From Xanthostigma xanthostigma (lineage: Eukaryota; Arthropoda; Insecta; Raphidioptera; Raphidiidae), in the NCBI GenBank assembly GCA_963575645.1, contig OY754468.1, positions 19,988,465 through 20,052,464 of the forward strand: a stretch of 64,000 nucleotides of DNA, given 5' to 3'. A model generated the notes under the pieces. That model was given only the letters and a program-made list of their open reading frames with translations. It was not told where the DNA came from and made no database searches. Positions 45,490 to 56,437 of this stretch are shown here, one piece after another. Position 1 is the first letter of the stretch. Each line of letters begins with the position of its first letter. A program made the position numbers and the translations under genes.

Positions 45490-46454
45490 ATGATAAGATT
45501 CATAAATGATCCTTTAGATTCAATAAGTCTTATTTTAAAATTTTGTAAATGCTTCAATATTTTCGTGATAAGAAATGAAAATAATACATTCACAAAAACA
45601 GGTCTAAATCTATTGATTTGCGTTAAGTTTCTAATACATGTAATTTTAATAAGCTTTTCACAAATAGACTGTTACAAGCATGAAACGTGTACCGCGAATT
45701 TTATAAACACAGTTTTACAAGTGCTTGCAGTGTTATCAATCTTTTCAGCACCGTACCACATTTTAAATCAAGAAAAAATGTCAACAATTCTCGATAAAAT
45801 AACACAATGCAATCACTCAATACATGGTATAACTGGCATATATGTTTTATATAACAAACGACAACAAAATATTAATATTTTGATATTTTATTTGATGGAT
45901 TTAATTTTGCGTATCAAATCAAGTTTATTAAGAGCAGTATATAAAAGAGAACGTTTGATGTCAATGATCTATTATACGTGGATTAATAAATTTTGAAATT
46001 TCTGTTTGTTTATCAATTCATTTATTTGTGGGTTTTGTAACGATTCTTTCTCAACAAGTGAAGGCTCTGAATGAATATCTTGTTCGGCAGAAAAGAAATG
46101 AAAAAACCGTCAATGAATATAAATTTGTAACAGCTTATCAAAAAGTATGTTATTTGCACGCCGAGATTGGCCACATTTTTCAAATATTAAACTCTTATTT
46201 CGGAATTTATTTTTTAATTCTATATTCTATTCAAATGTTGTGTAGTACAAATTCGTTATACGCTAGTTACAAAACCACGGATCAGCTTGAACGTATTGAC
46301 GAATGTATTTGGTTCTTATGGCATGTTTTTGTTATGAAAATGTCCGTCACATCTTGCGTTAAATTGAGAGAGCAGGTAAATATTTACTTTCTTCATTATT
46401 ACTTCTTCTTTAAGTCCACTAGCTATCGAAAAAAAAAATAGCCAATAATATTTA

Positions 46455-46690
46455 ATATAAAGGCCCAGTTCGGTTTCGCCCGAATTTGTAGATTGCCACC
46501 GTTTTTTATCTACGTTGCAAAACTGGCCTCCACGAAAAGCGCTTCTATTTTAACGCGATAAAACCTATGTTCATCCAAAAGGTCCGTTCTAAATATGGGT
46601 GAAAACATGTTTGAATTTGGATGAGTAGTTTCGGAGATTATCTCCTACATCCAAACTTATACACTTTACTTGTTTATAATATTTATAGTC
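46455..46690 (+). repeat. RTE-like tail repeat in GR4 intron 1
   Basis: Same repeat and position as 21605-21830 in GR1 ('cggtttcgcccgaatttgta' to 'cctacatccaaacttataca'). It is absent from the equivalent intron of GR3 and GR5, which fits GR1/GR4 and GR3/GR5 as two subgroups. Confidence 0.55.
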
Positions 46691-46973
46691 CGGTCAAAAT
46701 AGACAAAAAAATAGTGGTAGTGGTGAATAAATTTTGTAGCAGATGAAGGATTGGTGGGGACTTTTGATATTTTATTTGTAATACCAATTTTCAGCTTTAT
46801 GCGAAGCATAGTAAATTGAAATGTTCATTTTGACTGAACTATTTATAATAAAACACTCAAAAACGACCATGAAACGAAACAATAATCACTGCTTTTTTCG
46901 TCCTAAAAAGGACAAAATCAGAATAGTTTATATACTTGTGCGACAATTCGTTATAGACCTCTATATATTAGTA

Positions 46974-47290
46974 AAAGACTGCGCACACTTATCAAGCATG
47001 AATCAACACAAACCTGTAACCTGCGTGATGTCGCGCACTAGACCCGCACGGACCAACACAAACCAGCAACTTTTAGTGCAGATTAACGAATGGCACATCA
47101 CTAGATCGGTCCAAAAGGGCTAGAGACAAATTGCAGGCGACTGACCGACTGTTGCTGCTGCTTACAGGCGTTCGCCTAATATGTACTACTCCGTTAATTA
47201 ACATGACGTGTACATTCACGAACAGGCTTTTCTGCTCCGTGCTGTGCTGGTCGTATTGGCCCATGCTTGATAAGTATGCGTGCTCTTTAA
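46974..47290. mobile_element. Non-autonomous TIR element, fullest intronic copy
   Basis: Ends AAAAGACTGCGCACACTTATC and, read inward from the right, AAAGAGCACGCATACTTATC are inverted repeats of about 27 bp with a few mismatches, both leading into AAGCATG. The interior is shared with the elements near 15450-15640 and 40880-41060 in the opposite orientation. ORFs on either strand (63 and 61 codons) are not conserved between copies. Confidence 0.6.
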
Positions 47291-48298
47291 GTCAAACATA
47301 CATATCAAATTTTTAGCGTAATTTTTAATTTGATTTAATTGTGTTTCAGCTATTAAGAACTGGTCGTCTTCTCTATAATGAAGAAATAAGCCTTGCGTTT
47401 ATGAACGAAGTACTAAGTTTTAATATATATTTGCCACAATCTTTAAAATATTAATTTCCGTAGTTATCGTGCTAGAGTCTGAAGCGCAAGTTTTTCTTTC
47501 GCTATATGTACTTTGATATCTTAGCTGCAAGCGATCAGAGCTTTGAACTCTGCGCAAAAACAACTGATTTTGATAACAATTATTATTTCCAAGTTTAAAA
47601 CGGCCAATCGCTTGGCAGTTGACAACATCGAAGAAAAACGCCTAAATATTATATTGCTCTGTACCTATACGGAGTTATAATTTTATGAGAACTCTTAGCA
47701 AATTGATTAAAAATAATCCTCTAAAAATTCTCGCCTAGGTTTAAGTAATTATCCGACCATGCATCGTGCAAAAAAAAAATAAAAAAATTTTTTTTTTTTA
47801 TAGCAAAACAATCTTGGAACCAAAATATTTTGTCAACAAGTGAGTTTTATGTGTTGCGGAATATTTACCATGGATTATTCTATAGTGACAGTGGTAAGAC
47901 ATATTTTTTATATAAATGGAAAAGAGTAGCATTTGTAGATAAACTACGAAAAAACATTCAATCCAAATTCCAGTAGTCGGGCTTGCAGCGATATCGTTGT
48001 TTAAATGGCGTTTTCATGGATCATTCAATCGTTCCATACAAACTTTTCATACTGAAAATAAAATGGTTCATCTTGTGGAAAGTGTATTTAGAAATTTTTC
48101 TTGCTTTGTCTTTTATGACAATTATATTTAATTATCATTGTCGTAACCAACAGCTATAAACTCAAAAGTTTATAGTAGATATAACGAGTTTATTTATTAT
48201 TTTAGATGCTTTCATTTGCATTCACCAATGCGGCCATACTTATCCAATTCTCGCAATGGGGAAGACCATTCATCGAAGGGGAAGAATTTTTATACTAA

Positions 48299-48660
48299 TT
48301 GAGCATCAACTAAAAAACACAATTGTATAATCGCAGTCACCGCCCATAAAAAACTATTTTTACCAAACTTAATTGTTCCAAAAATTACGGTAAAAATTTG
48401 GAGGGAATATTTACTACGGAATGCTGGTTCGACAAGCTTAAAAATACTTGCGTTATTTTTTCCTTTACCGTTATTTTTGTAAACATGTAATGGACATCCA
48501 AGTGTGCTTAATATAAAAATAATAATTCGTTGTCGTTATTTTAAGATTAACAAGAAGAGAATATTATTAATAAAGAAATGAGTAATTTTTTTTTACAACC
48601 AACTTATTATTTAGTGAATCAAATCGAAATTTAAGCGGTAAGTCTGAAGGGTGGATCAAT
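48299..48660 (+). other. Spacer after GR4
   Basis: Shortened post-GR flank: the 24560-24720 part is followed directly by sequence like 25080-25280, so several hundred bases were lost here relative to GR1. No gene. Confidence 0.45.
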
Positions 48661-49324
48661 TTTTTTGACGTGATAACGTCTTATAAATTGATGAATCACC
48701 AATATTATAAATTGATAAAACACCGGCTGCATGTTCGAAAAAGTGTAACGTAACATTCCTAATGTTCCGCCTGACCCTGTGCGTGCTTTTTGCTAATTTC
48801 TCGCTCAATTTAAATCAGATCGGTTTGAAACCAGTCTTAAACGAAAGAGGAGAACATTTTACATAGATTTCGTATAACAGAATTTGCCTAAACAGTTTTT
48901 TTATACAAATTTATATAGAAAAATATTTTATACAAATTTATATAGAAAAATAGCTGTATAAATGCAATGTTGTGTAATGCATGGCGCGACGCGGTCGGTT
49001 GTCTTTGTTTGCCGTACATGGAAATTAGAAGCAAACGTATGTCTTGTCTTAACATGAAAACAGCTGCATTTCTAATGTTTAATTCAATTTTTTGACATTA
49101 GTATATTGTGAAATGCAAAGCCTGCTAAGTTAAGTATTGGAATAACTAATTATTATTAGAACATATAATACTTTGTAAATTGCAAACGTCACTTTTGACA
49201 TTTCTTATCATTCCGACACCAAGGATAAGCGGATTGAAACCAAATTTTGGGAGGTTTAGGTTATGTATTACGGAATACGTTATCACGTAAAACTATCGTC
49301 CGTAAACCGACTTTACAGACAACC
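48661..49324 (+). mobile_element. TIR element of the 'ACGTGATAACGT' family, shortened copy
   Basis: Begins TTTTTTGACGTGATAACGTC and ends GTTATCACGTAAAACTATCG plus the subterminal 'tccgtaaaccgactttacag', the same two ends as 11826-12811 in opposite orientation. Compared with that copy, a few hundred internal bases before 'tttaggttatgtattacgga' are missing. It interrupts the unit flank upstream of P5. Confidence 0.6.
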
Positions 49325-49678
49325 ATTTTTTTTTTTATTTTAATTTTACCTATTTGTTCTCATTTCCATCTTTATGCAACAAATGAAAACACCAAACGAA
49401 TGTCTGCTTCGATTAAATAGAATAGAAATACGTAGATCTATTTCATGAAGCAGTTACTCGTTTCGTGCTTTCTTATAAAATGGAAAGATTTGGGTTCGTG
49501 TCTCGTCGGTGGCAGTGTTTGAAAATAAATATTTCTTATATAGCGTTGCAACAATGGGTGCTTCTTAAGAATTGTAGCAAACTATAGCGGTCATTAAAAC
49601 ATGAGTGATTATTGTTCCAAATCTTAGAACCAAATTACTATAACAAAAAATTATTATCTACGTGATATCAAGTAAGGG
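49325..49678 (+). other. Upstream flank of P5
   Basis: Contains 'cacatttgttctcatttcc'-type text, 'ttatgcaacaaatgaaaac' and 'gggttcgtgtctcgtcggtg', which recur at 57120-57300 and 60330-60420 where the next unit begins. No gene. Confidence 0.5.
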
Positions 49679-49710
49679 TATATAGAACACTAAATGACTG
49701 TGGATAGTCA
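49679..49710 (+). promoter_or_regulatory. Core promoter of P5
   Basis: TATATAGA at 49679 is 31 bp before the A (49710) of TCACAGTT. The initiator dyad ACTGTGGATAGTCACAGT is intact. Five-prime leader about 50 nt. Confidence 0.6.
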
Positions 49711-49759
49711 CAGTTCTTAGTTAGAAAGTCGCATTGAACGACACAAATTAGTTTTCAAG

Positions 49760-50617
49760 ATGCCGAAGTTACAAAGAAATTCTAAGAACATCTCATCATC
49801 GATGAAAAGGGCTTTTCCTTTCGAAGAAACAGACGGACCAACCGAGAAGAAGCAACGCATTATTCAAGAAGTCGATGGACAAAACGACCAACCAAAGCTA
49901 ATGGTTAGTGAAACGTTTTTGGATACCATAATGGCAAGTCTAAAACGCAATTCGAGGAGTGATTCACCATCGAAGAAAGGTTCTTTGCCATCCGAAGAAG
50001 CAGAAGATACTATTCAAGCTGAAGAAATTAGATATCTTCCGACCAAGCAAACGGATTTTCCAATACGTGAACAATTCTTGGGTATCATTATGACAGGTCT
50101 AAGATACGCGGATGATAGTATCAAAACGACAGTTCCTGATGTCAGCAAGAATGATATCGCAACGGGGAAGAATATAGACGAAACGACTTTGTTTGAATCA
50201 GAAGAAGCAACGATTTCTATTGATAACAACAATGCATTTCATGTAAAATCTACAAAAAAAGGTATTTTATCTCATTGGCTACGAAAAGGTCCCCAAAAGA
50301 CTGTCACATGGACAACAAATGATAAATTAGCGAACGTCCAGTTTCTCACATCGACAGACTGCGCTAATGTCATTAAAAAGCACAGTGATTTTTATAAAAA
50401 ATTTAGATCACCTCCCAAATGCCCGATTCGCAGGGTTAAAGCTCTATCCGTGAGTGATGTGGTTCAAAAAGCTTTGACTTTTAAAAAAGCAGCAACACAA
50501 AATTTTACAAAGCTGTCAAATTCATGTGCGGATGGTGATTTATGGTTTGACATGAATTTGCACGAAAGTGAAGAATTGGAAATGTGGATGGAAGAAATGA
50601 AAGATTTTCAGCATTAA
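49760..50617 (+). CDS. P5: PNUTS-like PP1-docking protein (285 aa)
   Basis: Fully open from ATGCCGAAG. Features in order: possible bipartite nuclear signal (KR 16-17, KKQR 30-33), ETFLDTIMASLKR (51-63), EQFLGIIMTGLRY (105-117, repeat core altered), linker, GILSHWLRKGPQKTVTW (168-184) with TVTW at 181-184, then TTNDKLANVQFL, RSPPKCPIRRVKALSVSDV, and a shortened acidic tail ending KDFQH. Relative to P2, TDTK is missing near residue 48 and the AAKDGSTSFS stretch of the tail is gone, both in frame. All changes preserve the frame, as expected if the protein is still under some constraint. The LTR element downstream begins 148 bp after the stop codon. Confidence 0.7.
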   Translation: MPKLQRNSKNISSSMKRAFPFEETDGPTEKKQRIIQEVDGQNDQPKLMVSETFLDTIMASLKRNSRSDSPSKKGSLPSEEAEDTIQAEEIRYLPTKQTDFPIREQFLGIIMTGLRYADDSIKTTVPDVSKNDIATGKNIDETTLFESEEATISIDNNNAFHVKSTKKGILSHWLRKGPQKTVTWTTNDKLANVQFLTSTDCANVIKKHSDFYKKFRSPPKCPIRRVKALSVSDVVQKALTFKKAATQNFTKLSNSCADGDLWFDMNLHESEELEMWMEEMKDFQH

Positions 50618-50765
50618 TGTACGGATTATACGACGCGGAAATAGAAATGCAATGTACAAAATGGACGACGCAGAAGAAAAAATGTGATATGTGTAAATTG
50701 TAAGTTATTTATTAATTATTATTGTTATATTTGTACCTACATATTTTATTACATTTTATATATTC

Positions 50766-53257
50766 TGTAATATATTGAGCTGGAGACGGTCCTGTAATTG
50801 CATTACGTTAAATAACTTCATGATTGCATAATCGAGTTTCGTTGTAAAATACCGTTTTTAGGAACGGATAGATTCATTCTTTTTTTTGGCTTTGAAACTA
50901 AAAAACTATTGTAAAGCAGCCCCTAGACGATCAATATATTGCACAATATATTGCACAATAATCGATATTGTACAATAATATTGAACGTCTGTAGATCATA
51001 TTGAAAGATTGCGCAATATATTGAGTCAATCAAAAAGAGTTTGATTTTTATTGTGCAATCTAGTAAATATTGCATCGTCTGCGGGCAATATTGTGCAATA
51101 CTGGTTCAGTTGTGTGTTAACAGTGATAAAGGTAACATCTATAATGGCTACAAAGGGAAAAGATCTCGCATTATAGTATCTCTTTTTTGAATTTCAAGCG
51201 TAACCATTCTCAAGAGTTCATCAAATAATGTACTATCTAGTCGCAAAAAGTTTTGAAAATCACTTGGTTCACTAATTCTCAGTTCACTTAACAGATTTTC
51301 ATGAGTGTACTTATTTCTTTCTTTAAACCATTCCTTCATCCACCTACGCTTCCTTTTCTCTCTTTTTTTTTGCAGCTATAACTAATGCAATGGCCACACA
51401 ACTTGCTGTCTTCTTATTATTCCACATGTTGACTGCACAAGTATCAGCCGTGAACTAATTTATTGTGCAATAATATTGCATCGTGTGGGTTGGCCAACTT
51501 ATTCTATTGCACAAAATATTGTACAATATATTGACGTAAATATTGATCGTCTAGGGGCACCTTAAGTCCTCTGTACAATTATATATTCAATTAAATATTA
51601 CTTTCATTTATATTGAGTTTAATTTGTAAATATACCACAATTGGCGACGAGGATATTTTTGAATCCATCAAGTAATTAAAGAAATTATTGTGCAGTATTT
51701 AGAAATAAGTAATGGCTTATTTTTCATTCAATGTTCGTGCATTCGATCATAACGAAAATGATTGGAATGCGTTCAAAGTGCATTTCGACCAAGTTTGCAT
51801 CGCAAACGAAATTATTCAAGCAGAAAAAAAGCGGGCAATGCTTCTTTCCGTATTATCCGAAGATTCGTTCGTGCTGTTGCAAGATTTATGCTCTCCAGAA
51901 TCACCGGAGTCCCAATCGTTCGATAAACTAGTCGAAATCATGGACACACATTTCAAGCCGGTACATTCTGTGTTTGCATTAAGGCTTGCTTTTTATTCAG
52001 CTTCGAAAGAATCGCATGAATCCATAAATCAATGGGCAGTAAGAGTTCGCAAATTGGCGAAAAATTGTGATTTCGGAGGCAGTTTGGATTCAACGTTAAG
52101 GGATAAGTTTATAATGGGGCTGGAAGTTAGTCCAATAAAAGATAAATTATTCCTAGAAACAAACGCGCTAACTTTTGCAAAGGCAGTGGAGATTGCTAAT
52201 TCAGTTGATAGCATCAAGAAGCAATATGACGGAGAAAACTCTATACACGTGAAACAAGAAATACACCGTGTTGCGGCATCATCAAGAGGAAGTTCCCAAT
52301 CAAGATCTGTCGATAAGAAGCGATGCAGCGTTTGCGGCTATACAAATCATTCTGAGGAAAATTGCCGATTTAAAGAGTTTACCTGCAACTATTGTCATCA
52401 AAAAGGGCATCTTAAAAAAACCGTGTCAACGGGTACTAATAGTATAAATAATGTAAATATAGCGTTATCTCAATTTCTTTTAGAATACAGAAATTGTGTG
52501 CATAGCACAACCGGATCGTCTCCAGCGATGTTAATGCTAAACCGTTCGTTACGAACAAGACTCGATTTAATAAAACCAAATACTGATATCGCAGACCCAA
52601 GCATCGATAAAATTAAAAAACATGTTTTACTTAAGCAGCAAAAGCAGGAACAATATTACGGGGGAACTAACAGAAAACCTCTTAATATTGGAGAGTGCGT
52701 GTACGTCAAAGATTTCAGGGTACCGGGTAAAGTATCGTGGACCAAAGGTGTAATTTTCAAAAAACTCGGTAAATTAATTTACTTGATTAAAATTGACAAC
52801 TCGGCGTTTGTATGGAAGCGGCACATAAATCAAATAAAAACATATAATACACAAACATCATATTTACCCGCTACCCTGTACTCAGATCTCGATATTAAAT
52901 CTGAGCAAACGCACGACGTGGAAAGTAAGTCAGAAACTGAACCTCGTTACAATTTACGTAGTCGGGTTAAAAATTAAAAAAATATATAAAATAAATGATA
53001 ATAAAAATAAATATTAAAAAAAAAGGGAAAATAATGTAATATATTGAGCTGGAGACGGTCCTGTAATTGCATTACGTTAAATAACTTCATGATTGCATAA
53101 TCGAGTTTCGTTGTAAAATACCGTTTTTAGGAACGGATAGATTCATTCTTTTTTTTGGCTTTGAAACTAAAAAACTATTGTAAGTCCTCTGTACAATTAT
53201 ATATTCAATTAAATATTACTTTCATTTATATTGAGTTTAATTTGTAAATATACCACA
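50766..53257 (+). mobile_element. Ty3/gypsy (Mag-like) LTR retrotransposon fossil between P5 and GR5
   Basis: LTRs of about 223 bp (3' copy 53035-53257) start TGTAATATATTG and end ATACCACA. The 5' LTR (50766-51639) is the same sequence by eye but carries a 650-bp DNA element. The target duplication is TATTC (50761-50765 and 53258-53262). The start ATTGGCGACGAGG after the 5' LTR is the likely primer site, and a purine-rich tract precedes the 3' LTR. Recognised parts are a gag region with CCHC knuckles (from about 51712) and a C-terminal integrase-like region (to about 52974). It is much shorter than an intact gypsy element, lacks most pol functions and is broken. Identical LTRs point to a very young insertion. 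Confidence 0.85.
50914..51563 (-). mobile_element. PIF/Harbinger-type element inside the gypsy 5' LTR
   Basis: Inverted ends AGCAGCCCCTAGACGATCAA and AGGTGCCCCTAGACGATCAA are flanked by TAA on both sides, the 3-bp target duplication of PIF/Harbinger elements; the empty site is the intact 3' LTR. On the minus strand 51339-51148 encodes the start of a Harbinger-type transposase domain (DFQNFLRLDSTLFDELLRMV, then IQKRDTIMRD). The interior is rich in 'atattgcacaatatattg' direct and inverted motifs. The catalytic region is missing. It inserted after the gypsy element, making it the youngest layer of this nest. Confidence 0.75.
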
Positions 53258-53262
53258 TATTC

Positions 53263-54086
53263 CTTGAATTATTATAAGTTAAAATTATTGTAATAATATA
53301 ATATAAATTAATGGTTATTGATTTTTAATATATTATTTTATATATTTATTGAATTTATATATTTTTTACATATACCTACTTTGTTTACCATAGTTTATAT
53401 GATACGAAGTTTAAAGGAATATTAAATTAATTATTATTGATTGGTTGATTGAAATATAAACGTGTTCGACCACAGGTAAACTGCCGGAATACTGTGTTTT
53501 ACCCTATTAAAATTGAGACTTCATATGCGTGTGGTTCATAATTAAATAAATATTAGTGGAAGTGATATAACTCTTTATTAAACTGTAATATTTGTTGCTG
53601 GAAAACGGGTGAATAAATAATCCAAATAGGTACAGCTTAAAAAAAAACTATTCATATAAAAGAAATAAATTGGGTGTTGATCATTGAGTGATTATTATAA
53701 TTTTGGATTTTAGTTTCTGATCGAAACTTGTCTATAAAAATTAATACAAAACTGATAGTTTTTAATTAAACCTTTAGATGAATAATTTCCTATAGTAAAA
53801 ATTGTATAAAACTTTCTTAAAATATTTTGGGTTAATGACAAAGATAATTATTTGGATTTTAGTTTTTAGTTGAATTGGGACCAATAAAAATATTATTTGT
53901 AATAAAAACCTTAATGATTTAAAATTATATATGGCAATGCGAATCTTGCTAGTGAATATTCAAGACGATTGATAAATCGGAAGTTTAAATAATATTTGTC
54001 AAAAATAAATACGATAGAAAACGTTTGTCTATTAGTAAGAGATTATGACTAGTGGTCATATTTGAATGAATTAAAGTCTATAAAAA
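53263..54086 (+). other. Spacer between the gypsy fossil and GR5
   Basis: Unit flank, near-copy of 28450-29291. AT-rich, no gene. Confidence 0.5.
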
Positions 54087-55189
54087 ATGATAAGATTCAT
54101 AAATGATCCTTTAGATTCAATAAGTCTTATTTTAAAATTTTGTAAATGCTTCAATATTTTCGTGATAAGAAATGAAAATAATATATTCACAAAAACAGGT
54201 CTAAATCTATTGATCTGTGTAAAGTTTCTAATGCATGTAATTTTAATAAGCTTTTCACAGATAGATTGTCACAAGCATGAAACGTGTACCGCGAATTTTA
54301 TAAACACAGTTTTACAAGCGCTTGCAGTATTATCAATTTTTTCAGCAGCATACCACATTTTAAATCAAGAAAAAATGATAACAATTCTAGATAAAATAAC
54401 TAAATGCAATCACTCATTGCATGTTATAACTGGCATATATGTTTCGTATAACAAACGGCAACAAAATATTAATATTTTGATATTTTATTTGATGGACGTA
54501 ATTTTGTTTATCAAATCAAGTTTATTAATCGCAGTACACAAAGGAGAAAGGGTGATGTCAATGATCTATTTTTTGTGGATTAAAAATTTCTTAAATTTTG
54601 ATATTGTTGTTTGCTTATCAATTCACTTATTTGTGGGGTTTGTATCAATTCTTTCTCAACAAGTGAAGGCTCTGAATGAATATCTTGTTCGGCAGAAGAG
54701 AAATGAAAAAACCGTCAATGAATATAAATTTGTAGCCGCTTATCAAAAAGTATGCCATTTGCATGCCCAGATTGGCGACATTTTTCAAATAATAAACTCA
54801 TATTGTGGATTTTATTTTTTAATTCTCTATTCCATTAATGTGTTGTATAGCACAAATTCATTGTACGTTAGTTAAAAAACCACGGATCAGCTTGAACGTA
54901 TTGATGAAATTATTTGGTTTTTAAAGCATATTTTTGTTACGAAAATGTCCGTCACATCCTGCGTTAAACTCAAAGAGCAGGTAAATATTTATGTTTTTCA
55001 TTATTACATCTTTTTAAGTTCACTAAAAATCTAATGATATTAATATAAAACAACCTAAAAAGCGAACATGAAATGAAACAATAATCAATGCTATATCTTT
55101 GTCCTAAATAGAACAAAATCAGTCACCAGGCGACATAATAATTTGACTTTCAACACAAATTAATTAATGAAAGCGATACATGTACACTA

Positions 55190-55300
55190 GATTGGTCCAG
55201 CACGGCTAGACAGAAATTGCAGACGAGCTATACCTTCAAGAACTGGCCATTCTGCTCCGTGCTGCAGTGGTCGTGTTGGTCCATGCTTGAAAAATGTTCA
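55190..55300 (+). mobile_element. Partial TIR-element copy before GR5 exon 2
   Basis: Same relic as at 34255-34375 in GR3 ('ttggtccagcacggctagac', 'cattctgctccgtgctgc', 'ttggtccatgcttga'). Confidence 0.5.
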
Positions 55301-56152
55301 CTGTCAAACAAATATATTATATTAAATTTAATGTAATTTTTATTTTCATTTTATTGTTTCAGCTATTACGAACTGGTCGTCTTCTCTATGATGAAGATTT
55401 TAGTCTTGCGTTTATAAACGATGTAATAAGTTTAAATATATTTTTGCCACAATTTTTAAACATTAATTCCGTAGCTATTGTATTGGAGTTTGTAGTGCAA
55501 GGTTTCCTCTCGTTGAATGTACTTTGATATCTCTGCTCCAAGCGATCATAGCTGTTAACTCTGCACAAACAGAACTAATTTTGATAGCACTTATTATTGT
55601 CAAGTGTTAAACGGTTAATCGCTTGACAGTTGACAACATCGTGGAAAACGCTTAAATATTATATTATATTATTATATTGTTCTATACCTGTATAGAGTTA
55701 AAATTTTATAAAAATTCTAAGAAAATTGATTTGCACAACTACCTTAAAAATTCCTTTAAAAATTCTAGTCTAGTTTAAAGTTATTATTCGACTAGGCACT
55801 TTGCAAAAAAATAAAAATATATTTTTTGTAGAAAAACAAACTTGGAACCAAAATATTTTGTCAGCAAGTGAATTTTATGTGTTGCGGAATATTAATGCTG
55901 GACTATACCATAATAACAATGGTAAAAAATGTTTTTTATATAAATGAAAAAATGTAACATTTTTGGATAAAGTACGAAAAAAATTACAATTCAAATTTTA
56001 GTAGCCGAGATCGTAGCGATATCGTTGTTTAAATGGTGTTTGCATGCTGGTTATTCAATCGTTCGATACAAGCTTTTCACTGTAAATAAAATGTTTCAAC
56101 TCGTGGGAACTGGATTTGGAAATTTTTCTTGCTTTGTCTTTTATTACAATTA

Positions 56153-56275
56153 GTCCAGGCGGTAGGGAGACTTTCCCTATGTTAATGTGGAAACATACTC
56201 TATCTCGCTGAATTTTTGCACTCCTCTCAATGTTCCAAATGCACAAAAGTCTACTACCTAAAAGGTGCCTAAATG
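56153..56275. repeat. Relic of foldback FB5 in GR5 intron 2
   Basis: Left end and part of the arm of the element at 35765-36371 ('tagtccaggcggtagggaga' to 'ctacctaaaaggtgcct'), with most of the element lost. The shared position shows the insertion is older than the GR3/GR5 split. Confidence 0.65.
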
Positions 56276-56437
56276 TATTTAATTGTCTGCTTATTATTGT
56301 CGTAACCAAAATGTTTAATCTCAAAGGTTTATACTAGTACCTAACAAGTTTATTTATAATTTTAGATGGTTTCGTTTGCATTCACCAATGCAGTGATTCT
56401 TATCCAGTTCTTACAAATGCAAGATTCCCATAAATAG

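Larger units (their letters stand above)
45490..48298 (+). pseudogene. GR4: gustatory receptor pseudogene (7tm_7)
   Basis: Exon 1 is 45490-46375 (CAG|GTAAAT), exon 2 starts at 47350 after TTTCAG, and the last exon is 48206-48298. The last exon encodes MLSFAFTNAAILIQFSQWG with a 30-residue reading frame, so the terminal motif is TNAAILIQF. The exon 1 frame is open to about 45996, then shifts against GR3 (the bases around 'aataaattttgaaatttctg' are shortened by about 8 nt) and resumes at 46028 as MGFVTILSQQVKALNEYLV. Exon 2 shifts after IYLPQSL. Intron 1 holds the RTE-like tail (46455-46690) and the TIR element (46974-47290). Otherwise the coding text is about as well kept as in GR3. Confidence 0.75.
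54087..56437 (+). pseudogene. GR5: gustatory receptor pseudogene (7tm_7)
   Basis: Exon 1 is 54087-54980 (CAG|GTAAAT), the same length as GR3 exon 1. Its frame is open up to a TAA at 54873-54875, where GR3 has a Tyr codon (LYVSYKTTD), and the remainder is still in frame. Exon 2 starts at 55363 (LLRTGRLLYDEDFSLAFINDV). Its frame ends at NVL just after GFLSL, and I could not connect it to the last exon. The last exon is 56366-56437 (MVSFAFTNAVILIQFLQMQDSHK), identical in protein to GR3. The single stop in exon 1 looks recent. Confidence 0.75.
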
